A stretch of 64,000 bases of DNA from an uncultured Sulfuricurvum sp. (GCA_903844635.1 CAIMUF010000081.1:124001-188000), one strand, 5' to 3'. Shown: positions 45,537-55,549, counted from the stretch's first letter. Notes: generated by a model from the letters alone, not told the origin. Numbers and translations: made by a program.

Positions 45537-45840
45537 GGTATAAAAGTGAACTGCTGATTTTGTTTCGAGGGATGGGGATAAATCGATTAGTCAATGAGGC
45601 ATCGTAAAAAGTGGGAGAATTGAGTCTTAAGGTTGTTCTGATTTTTCGTTGGAGCGTCCGATAATCAATCTCTGGATAAAACGTCAACAGTGATTTTCCC
45701 ACCATATTGCTATAAGCATGCCCGGTATTGATTTCCAGCCATTGGTTCCAATACAGAACGTTAAATTCTTCATCAACGATCATTATCCCATGCTCAAGCG
45801 CATCAAGTAAGATATTGGGATAATCAACCGGTTTTTTCAT
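45499..45840 (-). CDS. PAS-domain fragment, N-terminal part of the frameshifted sensor
   Basis: 113 aa starting MKKPVDYPNILLDALEHGIMIVDEEFNVLYWNQWLEINTGHAY, a clear PAS domain N-terminal half. From about residue 92 to 113 the sequence loses PAS character, while the +1 frame restores it (SAVHFYTMQLQVTISPYI). Both frames are open between 45499 and 45590, where the shift must lie. The start overlaps the CheC-like gene by four bases. As annotated, the fragment alone would be an incomplete domain. Confidence 0.7.
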   Translation of the reverse strand: MKKPVDYPNILLDALEHGIMIVDEEFNVLYWNQWLEINTGHAYSNMVGKSLLTFYPEIDYRTLQRKIRTTLRLNSPTFYDASLTNRFIPIPRNKISSSLLYHAAASNDFSLYY

Positions 45841-46457
45841 GCATACAATTCTTCAAGTTTTTGGTCAATAAGGTCTTTGAGACTTTGAATCATGGCATCT
45901 TTGGTCAAAATAAAAATATGCCCATTGATGTTTTGATTTTGAAATTCCATTTGCGTACTGATAATAATAATCTGGGAATATTCAGCGGTCTCTTCTAAAT
46001 AGATTAAATCATTCCCTGCGATAATCTGTGTTGAAGGGAGAAAAAACTGAACTTTTATATTCAATTCTTCCGTCAATCGACTTATCATCGTAGCACTTAA
46101 AATATTGGTTAATTCAATCACTGCATCGTAAATATCAGCATCATTTGGAGCCTCAACGTCATAAAGATGGTTGCCCAAATTAATTGCCACTTCATCGGTA
46201 ATGACAAAAATAAATTCCCCGCCCAAAGGACCTCCGAAAAGCTGTTTTGTCACATAGTGACTGCTTTCGCTGGGGATAGTTTCATGCATGTACTGCTTCA
46301 ATCCCTTTATATCACTGATGGCAATTTTAGGAATATGCATTGTTCCAAATGCTTGCAGCAAATCAGCAATACTCGCCGTAGCATTTCCCACAGCTATGTT
46401 CATAAGCTCTCGAAGAACATCTAAATGGTCCCCGCTAAATTCAACTCTTTTCAGCAC
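45837..46457 (-). CDS. CheC-like chemotaxis phosphatase
   Basis: 206 aa with two copies of the CheC/CheX active-site pattern, E-x2-N followed at distance by P: DVLRELMNIAVGNATASIADLL with Pro at HIPKIAI, and DAVIELTNILSATMISRLTEEL with Pro at FFLPSTQ. CheC enzymes dephosphorylate CheY-type regulators. It stands between a receiver-domain gene and the PAS/GGDEF gene, so it probably resets the neighbouring response regulator rather than the main chemotaxis CheY. Confidence 0.88.
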   Translation of the reverse strand: MLKRVEFSGDHLDVLRELMNIAVGNATASIADLLQAFGTMHIPKIAISDIKGLKQYMHETIPSESSHYVTKQLFGGPLGGEFIFVITDEVAINLGNHLYDVEAPNDADIYDAVIELTNILSATMISRLTEELNIKVQFFLPSTQIIAGNDLIYLEETAEYSQIIIISTQMEFQNQNINGHIFILTKDAMIQSLKDLIDQKLEELYA

Positions 46458-46469
46458 CGATTTCCTTTA

Positions 46470-46829
46470 TTAGAATACTAGCTGTTCTAAAACAGCTTGC
46501 ATTTTTTCACTACTGATAGGCTTTGGAATCACCATCTTTGCACCCAACGCTATAACCTGAGCCTGAGCCTGACTTTGAATGTCAGCTGTCACAACGACTA
46601 CTTGTGCTTTTGAATTCATTTCAATGATTTTTTCCAATGCTTCATACCCATCCATAACAGGCATCGTCAAATCCAAAAAAACAATTGAGGGAAGATTCTT
46701 TTTAAATTGTTCAACTGCGATTAAACCATTTTCGGCCTCAATAATTTCACAATGAGGCTCAAGCCCCTTGATACTTTTAATCAGTGACAATCGCGCCAAT
46801 TTTGAATCATCTGCAACTAATATCTTCAC
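46470..46829 (-). CDS. Stand-alone response regulator receiver (CheY-like)
   Basis: 119-aa receiver domain without output domain. Phosphorylation residues are present: acidic pair in ILVADDSKLAR, Asp in IVFLDLTMPVMDGYEAL, and Lys in MVIPKPISSEKM. GTG start at 46829 with AGGAG six bases before. First gene of the three-part unit with CheC-like protein and PAS/GGDEF protein; no histidine kinase is adjacent. Confidence 0.92.
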   Translation of the reverse strand: MKILVADDSKLARLSLIKSIKGLEPHCEIIEAENGLIAVEQFKKNLPSIVFLDLTMPVMDGYEALEKIIEMNSKAQVVVVTADIQSQAQAQVIALGAKMVIPKPISSEKMQAVLEQLVF

Positions 46830-46863
46830 TCTTTACTCCTGCATACTATGCATTATTAGTTAG

Positions 46864-46869
46864 ATTATA
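46864..46869 (-). promoter_or_regulatory. -10 box for the receiver-CheC-GGDEF operon
   Basis: TATAAT on the minus strand, predicted leader about 28 bases including AGGAG. Divergent from the aminofutalosine deaminase promoter. Confidence 0.55.
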
Positions 46870-46895
46870 GCCAACAATGGGTAAAAGGGTTCTGC

Positions 46896-46901
46896 TATAC
46901 T
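46896..46901 (+). promoter_or_regulatory. -10 box for the aminofutalosine deaminase-sppA genes
   Basis: TATACT followed by AAAGG at 46917-46921, seven bases before the TTG start at 46929. Confidence 0.4.
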
Positions 46902-46928
46902 GTTATTAAAAATTTTAAAGGCCCTCTT

Positions 46929-48143
46929 TTGCAGATACTTCTCGCTGATGCTATTTTTACCCCTAACAACATTTTACGCAATCACGGAATCGTTTTTGAT
47001 AAAAAAATTATTGCAGTTGCCCCAAATAACGAGCTTCTCGAACAATACGGAGCCCAATGTCAAATGCTAGGCGAGGGTTCGGTGATTATGAGCGGTCTTA
47101 TCAATGCGCACGTTCATCTCGAATTCAGTGCGAATCGCTCAACACTTACGTATGGTGAGTTTATGCCGTGGCTTTCCAGTGTTATCGCAAATCGTGATGA
47201 ACTGATTAACAGCTGTGATAGTGAGTGTATGGAACATGCTACGCAGATGATGCTGGACAATGGCATCACTGCGTTTGGGGCGGTGAGTTCGTATGGTTTT
47301 GACTTGGACGCTTGCGCTAAAGCAACTCAAAAAGTCGTTTATTTCAATGAGCTCATAGGTTCAGATCCCCTCATGGCGGATGCTTTATACGGCGATTTTC
47401 AAGAGCGTTTGTTTGCCTCACAAAGTGTAAAAAGAGAAGGGTTTTATCCCTCAATTGCCATCCATTCCCCCTACTCTGTTCATCGTATACTCATCCAAAA
47501 AGCGCTCAAATATGCGCAAGAAAATGCAATTCGCGTCACCGCCCATTTACTAGAAAGTTCCTCAGAGCGCGAGTGGCTTGACAACAATAGCGGAGATTTT
47601 CAACCTTTTTTCCAAAATTTTCTCAAACAACATAAAGCCGCCAATACTGCTGAAGAGTTTTTACAGCTTTTCAAAGAAGTACCGACTCTATTTACCCATG
47701 TCATACATGCAAATGAAAATGAAATCATCGCGATAAAAGAAGGAAATCACACCATCATCCACTGCCCCATTTCCAACCGACTTCTCGGTAATGGAGCACT
47801 CAACTTGAAAGAATTGGATTCCAAAAATATTCGTTGGGTATGTGGAACCGATGGTCTAAGCTCCAACTACACTTTGAATTTATTTGAAGAAATGAAAATT
47901 GCCTTATTTATGCAGCATAATCTTAATTTGTTGGAACTTTCAACCCGTCTATGGAAAAGTGTCACCACCGATGCAGCGGATGCATTAGGATTAAACTGTG
48001 GTACAATCGCACCTTCTTATGATGCGGATTTACTCGTAACACGAGTCAATTATCCGATCAACGATCAATTGCCGATTCATTTGCTGCTGCAACCGCTACA
48101 CATCGAATCGATTTATATTGTCGGACAAAAAATAAAAGGATAA
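46929..48143 (+). CDS. mqnF: Amidohydrolase, probable aminofutalosine deaminase (menaquinone synthesis)
   Basis: 404-aa metal-dependent hydrolase of the TRZ/ATZ type. Metal ligands are visible in INAHVHLEFSANRS (HxH), VTAHLLES, THVIHANENE and CGTDGLSSNYTLNL. Campylobacter and Helicobacter proteins in this genomic place (beside sppA) deaminate 6-amino-6-deoxyfutalosine in the futalosine route to menaquinone. The start is TTG, supported by AAAGG at a seven-base spacing. With the UbiE-type methyltransferase at 50 kb this makes two menaquinone genes in the window. The name follows family knowledge; related deaminases act on S-adenosylhomocysteine or methylthioadenosine. Confidence 0.8.
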   Translation: MQILLADAIFTPNNILRNHGIVFDKKIIAVAPNNELLEQYGAQCQMLGEGSVIMSGLINAHVHLEFSANRSTLTYGEFMPWLSSVIANRDELINSCDSECMEHATQMMLDNGITAFGAVSSYGFDLDACAKATQKVVYFNELIGSDPLMADALYGDFQERLFASQSVKREGFYPSIAIHSPYSVHRILIQKALKYAQENAIRVTAHLLESSSEREWLDNNSGDFQPFFQNFLKQHKAANTAEEFLQLFKEVPTLFTHVIHANENEIIAIKEGNHTIIHCPISNRLLGNGALNLKELDSKNIRWVCGTDGLSSNYTLNLFEEMKIALFMQHNLNLLELSTRLWKSVTTDAADALGLNCGTIAPSYDADLLVTRVNYPINDQLPIHLLLQPLHIESIYIVGQKIKG

Positions 48144-48146
48144 TCA

Positions 48147-49019
48147 ATGATGGAATGGATTAAAAAAATAGGCTCATGTCTTGCAAATGGATTACGTTTT
48201 ATCCAAAATCATTTCAAAGCAACACTTCTCCTACTGTTCGTACTATGGCTTATACTTCCTTCAAGCGAAGAGGGACTCACCTCTTATAATTTACAGAAAA
48301 TATCGCTTGTTGGTCCCATCATGGATGCGACATCGATTGTTGAACAACTCGATAAAGCACGAGAAAATAAAGACGTTAAAGGGGTTTTATTTAGCATCGA
48401 TTCTCCCGGTGGAGCCGTTGCCCCTTCAGTTGAAATTGCGTATGCGGTAAAACGTCTGCGAGAGGTTAAACCCGTCGTCGTCTATGCGGCAGGTATCATG
48501 GCAAGCGGCGGCTATTACTCTGCTATCTGGGGAAGCGAGATCGTAGCCAATCCCGGAAGTATGGTTGGCTCCATCGGTGTTATTATGGAAGGAGCTGACA
48601 TCTCTGAACTCATGCAAAAAGTAGGAGTAAAAACCCAAGTGGTTCATGCAGGGACGTACAAACAAGTAGGAACCTTTGATCGACCATGGAGCAATATAGA
48701 ACGAGCAGAACTCGAAAAAGTAATCAGTGGCACCTATACTCTTTTCGTCGGAGATGTTGCCCGTGCGCGTAAACTCGATTTAAATCGTAGTAATGACTAT
48801 GCCGATGCTCATATTTTTACCGCTGCTCAGGCCAAAGAAGTGAAGCTTGTCGATTCACTCGGGGTAGAGTTTGATGCAAAAAAACGAGTTGAAGCACTCG
48901 CCAAAGTGACCGACCCAACATGGAATAAAGAAGACCCTGTCGATAGATTCTTTAAAAAATTTGCGGCTGAGGGTGCAACACTTGCCCACATGTACTTTCC
49001 ACCTGTAACTCTTAAATAA
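48147..49019 (+). CDS. sppA: Signal peptide peptidase SppA
   Basis: Membrane-bound serine protease that degrades cleaved signal peptides. 290 aa with one N-terminal membrane helix (ATLLLLFVLWLIL) and the S49 domain with VLFSIDSPGGAVAPSVEIAYAVKRL and the nucleophile in GIMASGGYYSAIWG, followed by NPGSMVGSIGVIM. It starts three bases after the deaminase stop, with AAAGGA inside that stop region. Ends three bases before the convergent xseA stop. Confidence 0.95.
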   Translation: MMEWIKKIGSCLANGLRFIQNHFKATLLLLFVLWLILPSSEEGLTSYNLQKISLVGPIMDATSIVEQLDKARENKDVKGVLFSIDSPGGAVAPSVEIAYAVKRLREVKPVVVYAAGIMASGGYYSAIWGSEIVANPGSMVGSIGVIMEGADISELMQKVGVKTQVVHAGTYKQVGTFDRPWSNIERAELEKVISGTYTLFVGDVARARKLDLNRSNDYADAHIFTAAQAKEVKLVDSLGVEFDAKKRVEALAKVTDPTWNKEDPVDRFFKKFAAEGATLAHMYFPPVTLK

Positions 49020-49022
49020 GGG

Positions 49023-50276
49023 TTACATCTTCGTTATTTTAACAACCTCTGACGTCACTGAAGTTGTATCATTCATCGCTACATACACATCACCAACATT
49101 TAGATTATCCAAATCAATTACTTTGCCATCACGTGTTATCTGAGCAAATCCTCGTTTATTTTTATGTTTAGGATGTTGTGATTCATATCCCTGGATCATT
49201 TGAGAGAGTATATTTTGTTTTTGGCGGATCAAACTTTCTATGGTTTGCGATAAACGTTCTCCAAGAGGGGAGAATTCACGAAACTTAGTTTCTAAAATCA
49301 CTCTTATTTGTCCATTTAGTCTCTCACGCAGTTCCTGTAACTGCTCTTTTTGATGCACCAATCGCTGTTCAACCCCATGGCGCTTAAATGCTTCTTGCAT
49401 CATTGCTAACTGCTCACGTTTTCGCTCTAATCGCTGTGAGATCATCCCATATGCACCATACCGCATCTCATCAATGCTTTGCATCAGTTCATTCCTGTCG
49501 GGTAAAATCATCTGCATTGCAGCACTGGGAGTAGGTGCGCGAAGATCTGCTACATAATCACTGATCACCCAATCAATCTCATGTCCAACAGCCGAAACAA
49601 CGGGTGTAGTCATCGCAAAAAGAGCATCGGCAACCACCTCTTCGTTAAACGCCCATAAATCCTCCACACTTCCACCTCCACGCCCTGCTACTACCGCATC
49701 ACAACTTAGGGTATCTGCAAACCTAAGAGCATCCGCAATCATCGCAGCTGAACTAACCCCTTGTACCAACACATCAATCACTGTTAACTTTACCAATGGC
49801 CATCGGTTGGCAGCAACCCGTTGCATATCCTGTAAAGCGGCGCCTGTTGCGGATGTCACCAATGCAATTTTTTGGGGAAATTTAGGAAATGGTTTTTTGT
49901 GTATTGGGTCAAAGTACCCTTTGGCTTCAAGCTTTTTTTTGAGTTGCTCAAACGCTACCGCTAATGCTCCTGCCCCGTAAGGCTCAGCACTGACACAGTT
50001 AATCTGATATTCACCACGTGGAGTATAAAGGCTTAATGCGCCATGAATCACAACATGTGCTCCCTCGTCAAGAGAAAACTTTAATCGTGCAGCATTGCCT
50101 CGAAACATGACACATTTGATAGAAGAGTTGGCATCTTTGAGGGTGAAATAAATATGACCGCTACCGTGTTTGGTAACGCGAGAGAGCTCCCCCTCAACAC
50201 TCACAAACTCAAAAGTTGTTTCCAATAGCGTCTTAATTTGCTCATTTAATCCGCTAACACTAAGAGTAGAAGCCAT
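49023..50276 (-). CDS. xseA: Exodeoxyribonuclease VII large subunit XseA
   Basis: Single-strand DNA exonuclease subunit. 417 aa from the ATG at 50276 (LSVSGLNEQIKTLLETTFEFVSVEGELS is the family start); the frame codon at 50297 would overlap ubiE by 17 bases. OB-fold with HIYFTLKDANSSIKCVMFR, then the catalytic core with VVAGRGGGSVEDLWAFNEEVVADALFAMTTPVVSAVGHEIDW, DLRAPTPSAA and a coiled coil. The small subunit xseB is not adjacent. Confidence 0.95.
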   Translation of the reverse strand: MASTLSVSGLNEQIKTLLETTFEFVSVEGELSRVTKHGSGHIYFTLKDANSSIKCVMFRGNAARLKFSLDEGAHVVIHGALSLYTPRGEYQINCVSAEPYGAGALAVAFEQLKKKLEAKGYFDPIHKKPFPKFPQKIALVTSATGAALQDMQRVAANRWPLVKLTVIDVLVQGVSSAAMIADALRFADTLSCDAVVAGRGGGSVEDLWAFNEEVVADALFAMTTPVVSAVGHEIDWVISDYVADLRAPTPSAAMQMILPDRNELMQSIDEMRYGAYGMISQRLERKREQLAMMQEAFKRHGVEQRLVHQKEQLQELRERLNGQIRVILETKFREFSPLGERLSQTIESLIRQKQNILSQMIQGYESQHPKHKNKRGFAQITRDGKVIDLDNLNVGDVYVAMNDTTSVTSEVVKITKM

Positions 50277-50280
50277 AAAA

Positions 50281-50988
50281 TTATTTTTTACGGGCAATCA
50301 TCAGCGTTGAAATGTCCATCGAAAAACTTTGTACATACAACATCTCAAACCCTGCTTCTTCAAGCTCTTTTTCCATTTTTCCAACCGTCAAAAATCCTTC
50401 AATCGAATCAGGAAGATAACGGTATGCTTCATAATTATTGGAAATAAGTCCACCGATACGAGGAAGAACATTGTTCATATACCAATCACGAACTTTACCA
50501 AGCATAGAGGGATTTTCATTTTTCATAAATTCAAGAATAACAACCAATCCACCCGTTTTGAGTACACGGTTAAATTCAATAAGAGCTGCTTGACGCTCCA
50601 TAACATTACGAATTCCGTATGAGATACTGATAATATCTGCAGAGCTGTTCTCTCTTGGAAGTTCCGTTGCAGGAGCGATGTAAAATGACATTTGCGGGAA
50701 CTTTTCACGTCCAACACCTACCATTCCCTCTGAGGGGTCAATACCGACAATTTCATCAATATGAATACTGTTTTCATCTCCAATACGCTTCCAATATCCC
50801 ATCATATCGCCCGTACCGCAGGCAACATCAACAATAGAAAGCGCATTGTCATTACAATAACCAAAAGCAAGATTACACGCTTTTTTTCTCCAAATTGTAT
50901 CAACACCCATACTCAAAACACGATTTGCCCGATCATACGTCGGTGCAATATCATTAAACATGGAGACAATTTTTTCTTGTTTAGTCAT
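50281..50988 (-). CDS. ubiE: Demethylmenaquinone / ubiquinone C-methyltransferase UbiE
   Basis: SAM-dependent methyltransferase for the last step of menaquinone synthesis. 235 aa with KEKIVSMFNDIAPTYDRANRVLSMGVDTIWRKKA, the SAM motif VDVACGTGDMMGYW, SISYGIRNVMERQAAL and VILEFMKNENPS. In Campylobacterota the product is menaquinone, so MenG is the functional name. Overlaps ribD by eight bases; xseA follows after four bases. Confidence 0.94.
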   Translation of the reverse strand: MTKQEKIVSMFNDIAPTYDRANRVLSMGVDTIWRKKACNLAFGYCNDNALSIVDVACGTGDMMGYWKRIGDENSIHIDEIVGIDPSEGMVGVGREKFPQMSFYIAPATELPRENSSADIISISYGIRNVMERQAALIEFNRVLKTGGLVVILEFMKNENPSMLGKVRDWYMNNVLPRIGGLISNNYEAYRYLPDSIEGFLTVGKMEKELEEAGFEMLYVQSFSMDISTLMIARKK

Positions 50989-51997
50989 TTACATTCCTAT
51001 TTTTCATCCAGAGGAGAATATTATCGTTGATTTTAGCGTGCAGTACCTCAAAATTCTCTGTAACAGCCCCCATACTCATACTTCCACCACCAATTATGGG
51101 TGCAATGTAACACGAATACCAATCACATACATCCTCTGTCGCTTTTAGCATACTTGATCCGCCTTCAATCATCACTAACGAATACTCTTTTATCTTTTCC
51201 AATGAAGGCTCAATAAATACGCGACGATTTGGAATGGAAAAAAGGGGAATAGACGTATCAAAATCTTGATCATGTGAATAAATCAATACATCAGGAGCTT
51301 TTCCATCCACTAAACGTGCGTCGAGCGTCGGACGATCATTACGAACGGTACTTCCGCCAATAACGATCAGATCACATACATTACGCAGGGCATGGACATG
51401 CTTGCGAGACGTTTGAGAGCTGATAATTCCATTGTCTACTGTTCCATCAAGTCGTTGAGCCCATTTGAAAAAGACGAAAGGTTTATTTTGCCATTGTAAA
51501 AAGGGTTCAAGCAGTTTATCTCCCGCTTCTTCCATAACACCAAAGGTACACGTCACTCCGGCATCTTCCAAAATACTCACACCATTTGAAGCAATGGGGT
51601 TGGAGTCTTTGCACGAAATAAAAAGCGTTTTTATCCCCAAATCACGTATAAGTAAGGCGCATGAAGGTGTTTTACCACTATGAGCACACGGTTCTAGTGT
51701 TACTGCCATTGAGATGTTGTGAAATAGATTATTGTGATGTTCTCGTAAATATTTGTGAATATAAGCAGAATCATTGCTCAAAGCAATCCCATCATCACCG
51801 CTTAGAGCGACATACGCATCTCGAAGTGCGTATACCTCTGCATGAGGACCGCCCGCTTTTTTATGAGCCCCAATAGAGAGAATTTCTCCATAAGCACCAA
51901 TACACACAGCACCGACAGCAGGATTAGGAAAAGTTAAGAGTTGATAGTCCCACGCCGCATTGATGGCGAGGTTCATAGCAGTTTGAGAGGTTTTCAT
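50981..51997 (-). CDS. ribD: Riboflavin biosynthesis protein RibD (deaminase/reductase)
   Basis: Bifunctional enzyme for two steps of riboflavin synthesis. The N-terminal deaminase has NPAVGAVCIG, the zinc motif GGPHAEVYAL and EPCAHSGKTPSCALL. The C-terminal reductase has KWAQRLDGTVDNGI, IVIGGSTVRNDRPTLDARLV and VMIEGGSSML. 338 aa from the ATG at 51997, whose A is shared with the rimP stop (TGATG). The reductase part is somewhat shorter than in E. coli. Confidence 0.94.
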   Translation of the reverse strand: MKTSQTAMNLAINAAWDYQLLTFPNPAVGAVCIGAYGEILSIGAHKKAGGPHAEVYALRDAYVALSGDDGIALSNDSAYIHKYLREHHNNLFHNISMAVTLEPCAHSGKTPSCALLIRDLGIKTLFISCKDSNPIASNGVSILEDAGVTCTFGVMEEAGDKLLEPFLQWQNKPFVFFKWAQRLDGTVDNGIISSQTSRKHVHALRNVCDLIVIGGSTVRNDRPTLDARLVDGKAPDVLIYSHDQDFDTSIPLFSIPNRRVFIEPSLEKIKEYSLVMIEGGSSMLKATEDVCDWYSCYIAPIIGGGSMSMGAVTENFEVLHAKINDNILLWMKNRNVND

Positions 51998-52428
51998 CAC
52001 CACTCGAAGTAGGTTTTTGCCTTGCTTATAGAACGAAAAGAGACTTTTTGTTCGCCCTCTTCTTTGGTTAAAATAGTAATCTCATCTCCGAGAACGCTGA
52101 GGATTTCTCCTTCAACTTTTTCTTTGTTTACCGTAGAAAGGGCTACTTTTTCCCCAACGGACTGAGCAAAATGTTCTAACGTTTTAAGACGGCGTTCAAT
52201 ACCAGGAGAGCTTACTTCAAGTCTATATTCACCGCTCATAGCAGGTGTAACATCAAGAAGCGGATTGATTAAATGAGTTACTTCAGAACATTGATTTAAT
52301 GTTACCCCGCCTGGTGCTGTAACACTGACACGGTAAATCGTATTCTCATTTTCATGTAAAATTTGTGTGTCATAAAGAGAAAGACCGATGGATTCAACCA
52401 TTTTTTTGATATCACGTTCAAGACTCAT
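51997..52428 (-). CDS. rimP: Ribosome maturation factor RimP
   Basis: 30S assembly factor. 143 aa from the ATG at 52428: [72 protein letters not shown]. The frame codon at 52455 adds basic residues overlapping rbfA further and is not used. Overlaps rbfA by 11 bases. Confidence 0.94.
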   Translation of the reverse strand: MSLERDIKKMVESIGLSLYDTQILHENENTIYRVSVTAPGGVTLNQCSEVTHLINPLLDVTPAMSGEYRLEVSSPGIERRLKTLEHFAQSVGEKVALSTVNKEKVEGEILSVLGDEITILTKEEGEQKVSFRSISKAKTYFEW

Positions 52429-52783
52429 CTTTTTTCTCCTTGGCAATTTTTGCAAATAAAGCTTCGATATTTTTACTTCGTTCTAATGTATCATCAAAAA
52501 CAAATGTTAGGCGAGGTGATCGAAACCATCCTTGATCTTTCATGCAGTGCTCTTCAATAATAGGACGCACTTTCTCAAGTAATTTTATAAATGCAGCTTG
52601 TTCTTGAGGCGTATAATGATGAGGATCAAGATAGACTTTTGCATCGCTGCGCCCTCGTGAACATTTTACATCGATTACATCGACTTCGCGAACACGTGCA
52701 TCAGCGAGACCTGAAATAGCTTCAGGAATCAGCTCTTTGAGCATCGATTCTGTCCGTTTTATTTTTATCTGAGCCGGAGTCAC
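52418..52783 (-). CDS. rbfA: Ribosome-binding factor A
   Basis: KH-like factor for 16S rRNA 5'-end processing. 121 aa with [26 protein letters not shown] and the C-terminal [26 protein letters not shown]. Overlaps infB by four bases and rimP by 11, the classic infB-rbfA-rimP order of this phylum. Confidence 0.95.
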   Translation of the reverse strand: MTPAQIKIKRTESMLKELIPEAISGLADARVREVDVIDVKCSRGRSDAKVYLDPHHYTPQEQAAFIKLLEKVRPIIEEHCMKDQGWFRSPRLTFVFDDTLERSKNIEALFAKIAKEKKDES

Positions 52784-55305
52784 AGAGTTACTTTTTTCTC
52801 AATTTTTTTGAAGGTTTCAACAACGTCACCAACTTTAACATCAGTATAACCGTTTAGAACAACACCACAATCAAATCCTTTACCAACCTCTTTAACATCG
52901 TCTTTGAAACGTCGTAGAGAAGTCAAGTCACCTTCGTGGATAACAACACCATCACGGATAACACGAACCATACCGCCACGAACAAGCTTACCGTCAACAA
53001 CGACACAACCAGCAATCGTACCTGCGCCTCTTGGCATTGGGAAGGTATCACGTACTTCAGCTTGACCGGTATTTTCTTCACGGAACTGAGGAGCCATCAT
53101 ACCACCTAGCAACAATTTAACATCATCGATAAGCTCATAAATAATAGAGTAGGTTTTGATTTCAATACCCATTTGTTTTGCCGCTGCACTAACATTTCCG
53201 GTAGGGCGAACATTAAAGCCTAGCAAGACACAGTTCTCACTGTTATTGACTAATGAGACATCATTTTCGGTAATACCACCAACGCCGCTTGAGATCACTT
53301 CAACTTTAACTTCTTCATTACGAAGATCTGCAAGAGCCGATTTAATCGCTTCCAATGATCCATGAACGTCTGTTTTAAGAACCACTTTAAGCGCTTTAAC
53401 ACGACCTTCAGCAATCAACGACGTCAAGTCATCAAACGATGCTTTTGTACTCAATGAAAGTTCACGATGACGATCGTATTCAGCACGTTTTTGTGCTACT
53501 TCACGTGCTTCTTTATCCGTTTCCATAACCATCATTACTTCACCTGATGGCGGAACATCACTAAGTCCGACAACGACAGCTGTTTGACTTGGTCCGATTT
53601 CCTGAAGCTGTACTTTACGATCGTTGATCAATGCACGAACACGTCCGTATGCACCGCCACAAACGATGTTATCACCGATACGGAGAGTACCATTTTGAAC
53701 AATCACTGTTGCTACTGGTCCACGTCCTTTTTCAAGCGTACTCTCTACGACAACCGCTTTTGCCATAACATCAGGATTTGCAGTAAGCTCTAACACTTCA
53801 GCTTGTACCAAAATCGCTTCTAAAAGCTCATCAATACCCGTCATAGCCTTAGCTGAAACACCGACAAACTCAACATCTCCGCCCCACTCTACAGGATTGA
53901 GACCAAGCTCTGCCATTTGTGCTTTAACCATATCAGGATTAGCACCTGGTTTGTCCATTTTATTGATAGCTACAATGACAGGAACTTTTGCATCTTTAGC
54001 ATGCTGAACGGATTCGCGTGTTTGTGGTTTAACACCATCATCAGCAGCGACAACGATAACAATAATATCGGTCAACTGTGCACCGCGTGAACGCATTGCA
54101 CTAAAGGCTTCGTGTCCTGGAGTATCCAAGAATGTCACGAGTTTACCTTTTTGCTCTACCGAATACGCACCGATATGCTGAGTAATTCCGCCTGCTTCAC
54201 CATGCGCTACTTTTGCACTACGGATAGCATCCAAAAGAGATGTTTTACCGTGGTCAACGTGACCCATGATAGTAATAACGGGAGGACGTTCACACGTACC
54301 TTCGCTGTTTTCATGCTCTTCGTCGTATGCTGCTTCAAGACTAAATGCATCCTTAGGATCAATCGTCGTTACTTCAACACCAAATTCATTTGCAAGAATT
54401 TCAATTTCATCTTTTCCAAGGAAGTCATTTTTAGTGACCATCATTCCAAGATCAAAAAGAACTTTAATAACAGCAGAAATACTTTGTCCTACTTTTTCTG
54501 CAAATTCATAGACACGAACATCTTCAGCAATTTCAACATGTGTAATTACTTCATCTTCTTTAGCGTCTTTCGCGTATTTTTTACGAGATTCACGAGAAAC
54601 TTGACGTGATTTGCCACGATTTGCCCCTTGTTTTTTACCGCTATTACGACCAAGAGGTTTTGCAACTTTTGGTTTTTGAACTTCTTCAGGAGGCATCGTT
54701 GCATTCAGGTCACTAAAGTCGAGAAGAACAACTTGCTCATCTTCATAATCCATAGAAATGTCAGACATTCCACCATCAAAAATATCAAGGCGAGTACCTT
54801 GTTCTTTTCTTTGTGTTGGTCCGCTTGTATGAAGTTTTTTGGCTTTTTTGGCTTCCAACTCACGCTGTACTTCAGCACTTACTTTACCGTATTGAGAAAT
54901 ATTGACATTCTCATAACGAACAGGAGCAGCAACTACCTCAACAGGGCGTGCTTTTTTGACGATTTTTAAACCTGAACGTTTTGGAATTTCAATTTCAGCC
55001 ACAACTTCTGGAGCTTTCACTTCAACAGGAGCAACTTCAGGCGCGCTCACTGTTTCGGTAACAACAACAGGAGCCGCAACGACTGCTACTTCAACTGTTG
55101 ATTCAGGAGTTGAGACTTTTGGAGCACTTGCTTCATGAGCTGCACCACTCATGATGTAGTTCATGATTTTTTCAGCTTCTTCCATTGATACTGTACTCGA
55201 AGCGGTTTTTACATTCAATCCCATAACGGCGGCTTTATCCACCACCTCTTTAGAATTGATACCAAGTTCCTTGGCTATTTCATGAACTCTTACTTTATCC
55301 ATCAT
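52780..55305 (-). CDS. infB: Translation initiation factor IF-2
   Basis: GTPase that brings fMet-tRNA to the ribosome. About 841 aa: an N-terminal IF2_N domain ([27 protein letters not shown]), a Val/Pro/Ala-rich linker (about residues 60-130), a second IF2_N domain ([26 protein letters not shown]), and the G domain with [34 protein letters not shown] and VAINKMDKP. Domains II-IV follow. Start is ATG 55305 or ATG 55302, both behind AAGGAG; the frame codon at 55311 (TTG) is less likely. Overlaps ylxR by 11 bases. Confidence 0.96.
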   Translation of the reverse strand: MMDKVRVHEIAKELGINSKEVVDKAAVMGLNVKTASSTVSMEEAEKIMNYIMSGAAHEASAPKVSTPESTVEVAVVAAPVVVTETVSAPEVAPVEVKAPEVVAEIEIPKRSGLKIVKKARPVEVVAAPVRYENVNISQYGKVSAEVQRELEAKKAKKLHTSGPTQRKEQGTRLDIFDGGMSDISMDYEDEQVVLLDFSDLNATMPPEEVQKPKVAKPLGRNSGKKQGANRGKSRQVSRESRKKYAKDAKEDEVITHVEIAEDVRVYEFAEKVGQSISAVIKVLFDLGMMVTKNDFLGKDEIEILANEFGVEVTTIDPKDAFSLEAAYDEEHENSEGTCERPPVITIMGHVDHGKTSLLDAIRSAKVAHGEAGGITQHIGAYSVEQKGKLVTFLDTPGHEAFSAMRSRGAQLTDIIVIVVAADDGVKPQTRESVQHAKDAKVPVIVAINKMDKPGANPDMVKAQMAELGLNPVEWGGDVEFVGVSAKAMTGIDELLEAILVQAEVLELTANPDVMAKAVVVESTLEKGRGPVATVIVQNGTLRIGDNIVCGGAYGRVRALINDRKVQLQEIGPSQTAVVVGLSDVPPSGEVMMVMETDKEAREVAQKRAEYDRHRELSLSTKASFDDLTSLIAEGRVKALKVVLKTDVHGSLEAIKSALADLRNEEVKVEVISSGVGGITENDVSLVNNSENCVLLGFNVRPTGNVSAAAKQMGIEIKTYSIIYELIDDVKLLLGGMMAPQFREENTGQAEVRDTFPMPRGAGTIAGCVVVDGKLVRGGMVRVIRDGVVIHEGDLTSLRRFKDDVKEVGKGFDCGVVLNGYTDVKVGDVVETFKKIEKKVTL

Positions 55306-55549
55306 TAACAACGATCTCCTTTAAACGATTCATGAGCTGTACTGGGGTGTTGCTCTTGCAGTGGCGGGCGAGTTGCCCCGAAGTTTTTTTATGATCCATG
55401 CATGCAAAACACAGATAAAAACTTCGCCCCATCCCGAGGTACGATTCTAAATTGCCTTCACGGCATTGAAGCCGAAGTAACGTCGATTGCTCGAAGCGTT
55501 CACGACAAACAATACACATGCGTACGGGATGACTACTATTTTGCGCCAT
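55295..55549 (-). CDS. ylxR: YlxR-like RNA-binding protein (DUF448)
   Basis: 84-aa protein with the YlxR signature [22 protein letters not shown] and [15 protein letters not shown]; the two CxxC pairs suggest bound zinc, a variant on the usual family. Located before infB as in many bacteria; thought to bind RNA and influence transcription or RNase P. Starts 21 bases after thrB. Confidence 0.88.
   Translation of the reverse strand: MAQNSSHPVRMCIVCRERFEQSTLLRLQCREGNLESYLGMGRSFYLCFACMDHKKTSGQLARHCKSNTPVQLMNRLKEIVVNDG

Noticed and set aside
54112-54609. 165-aa open frame on the plus strand
   Set aside because: It lies entirely inside infB on the opposite strand, has no recognisable domain or ribosome-binding site and is Phe/Cys-rich as expected of an antisense shadow.
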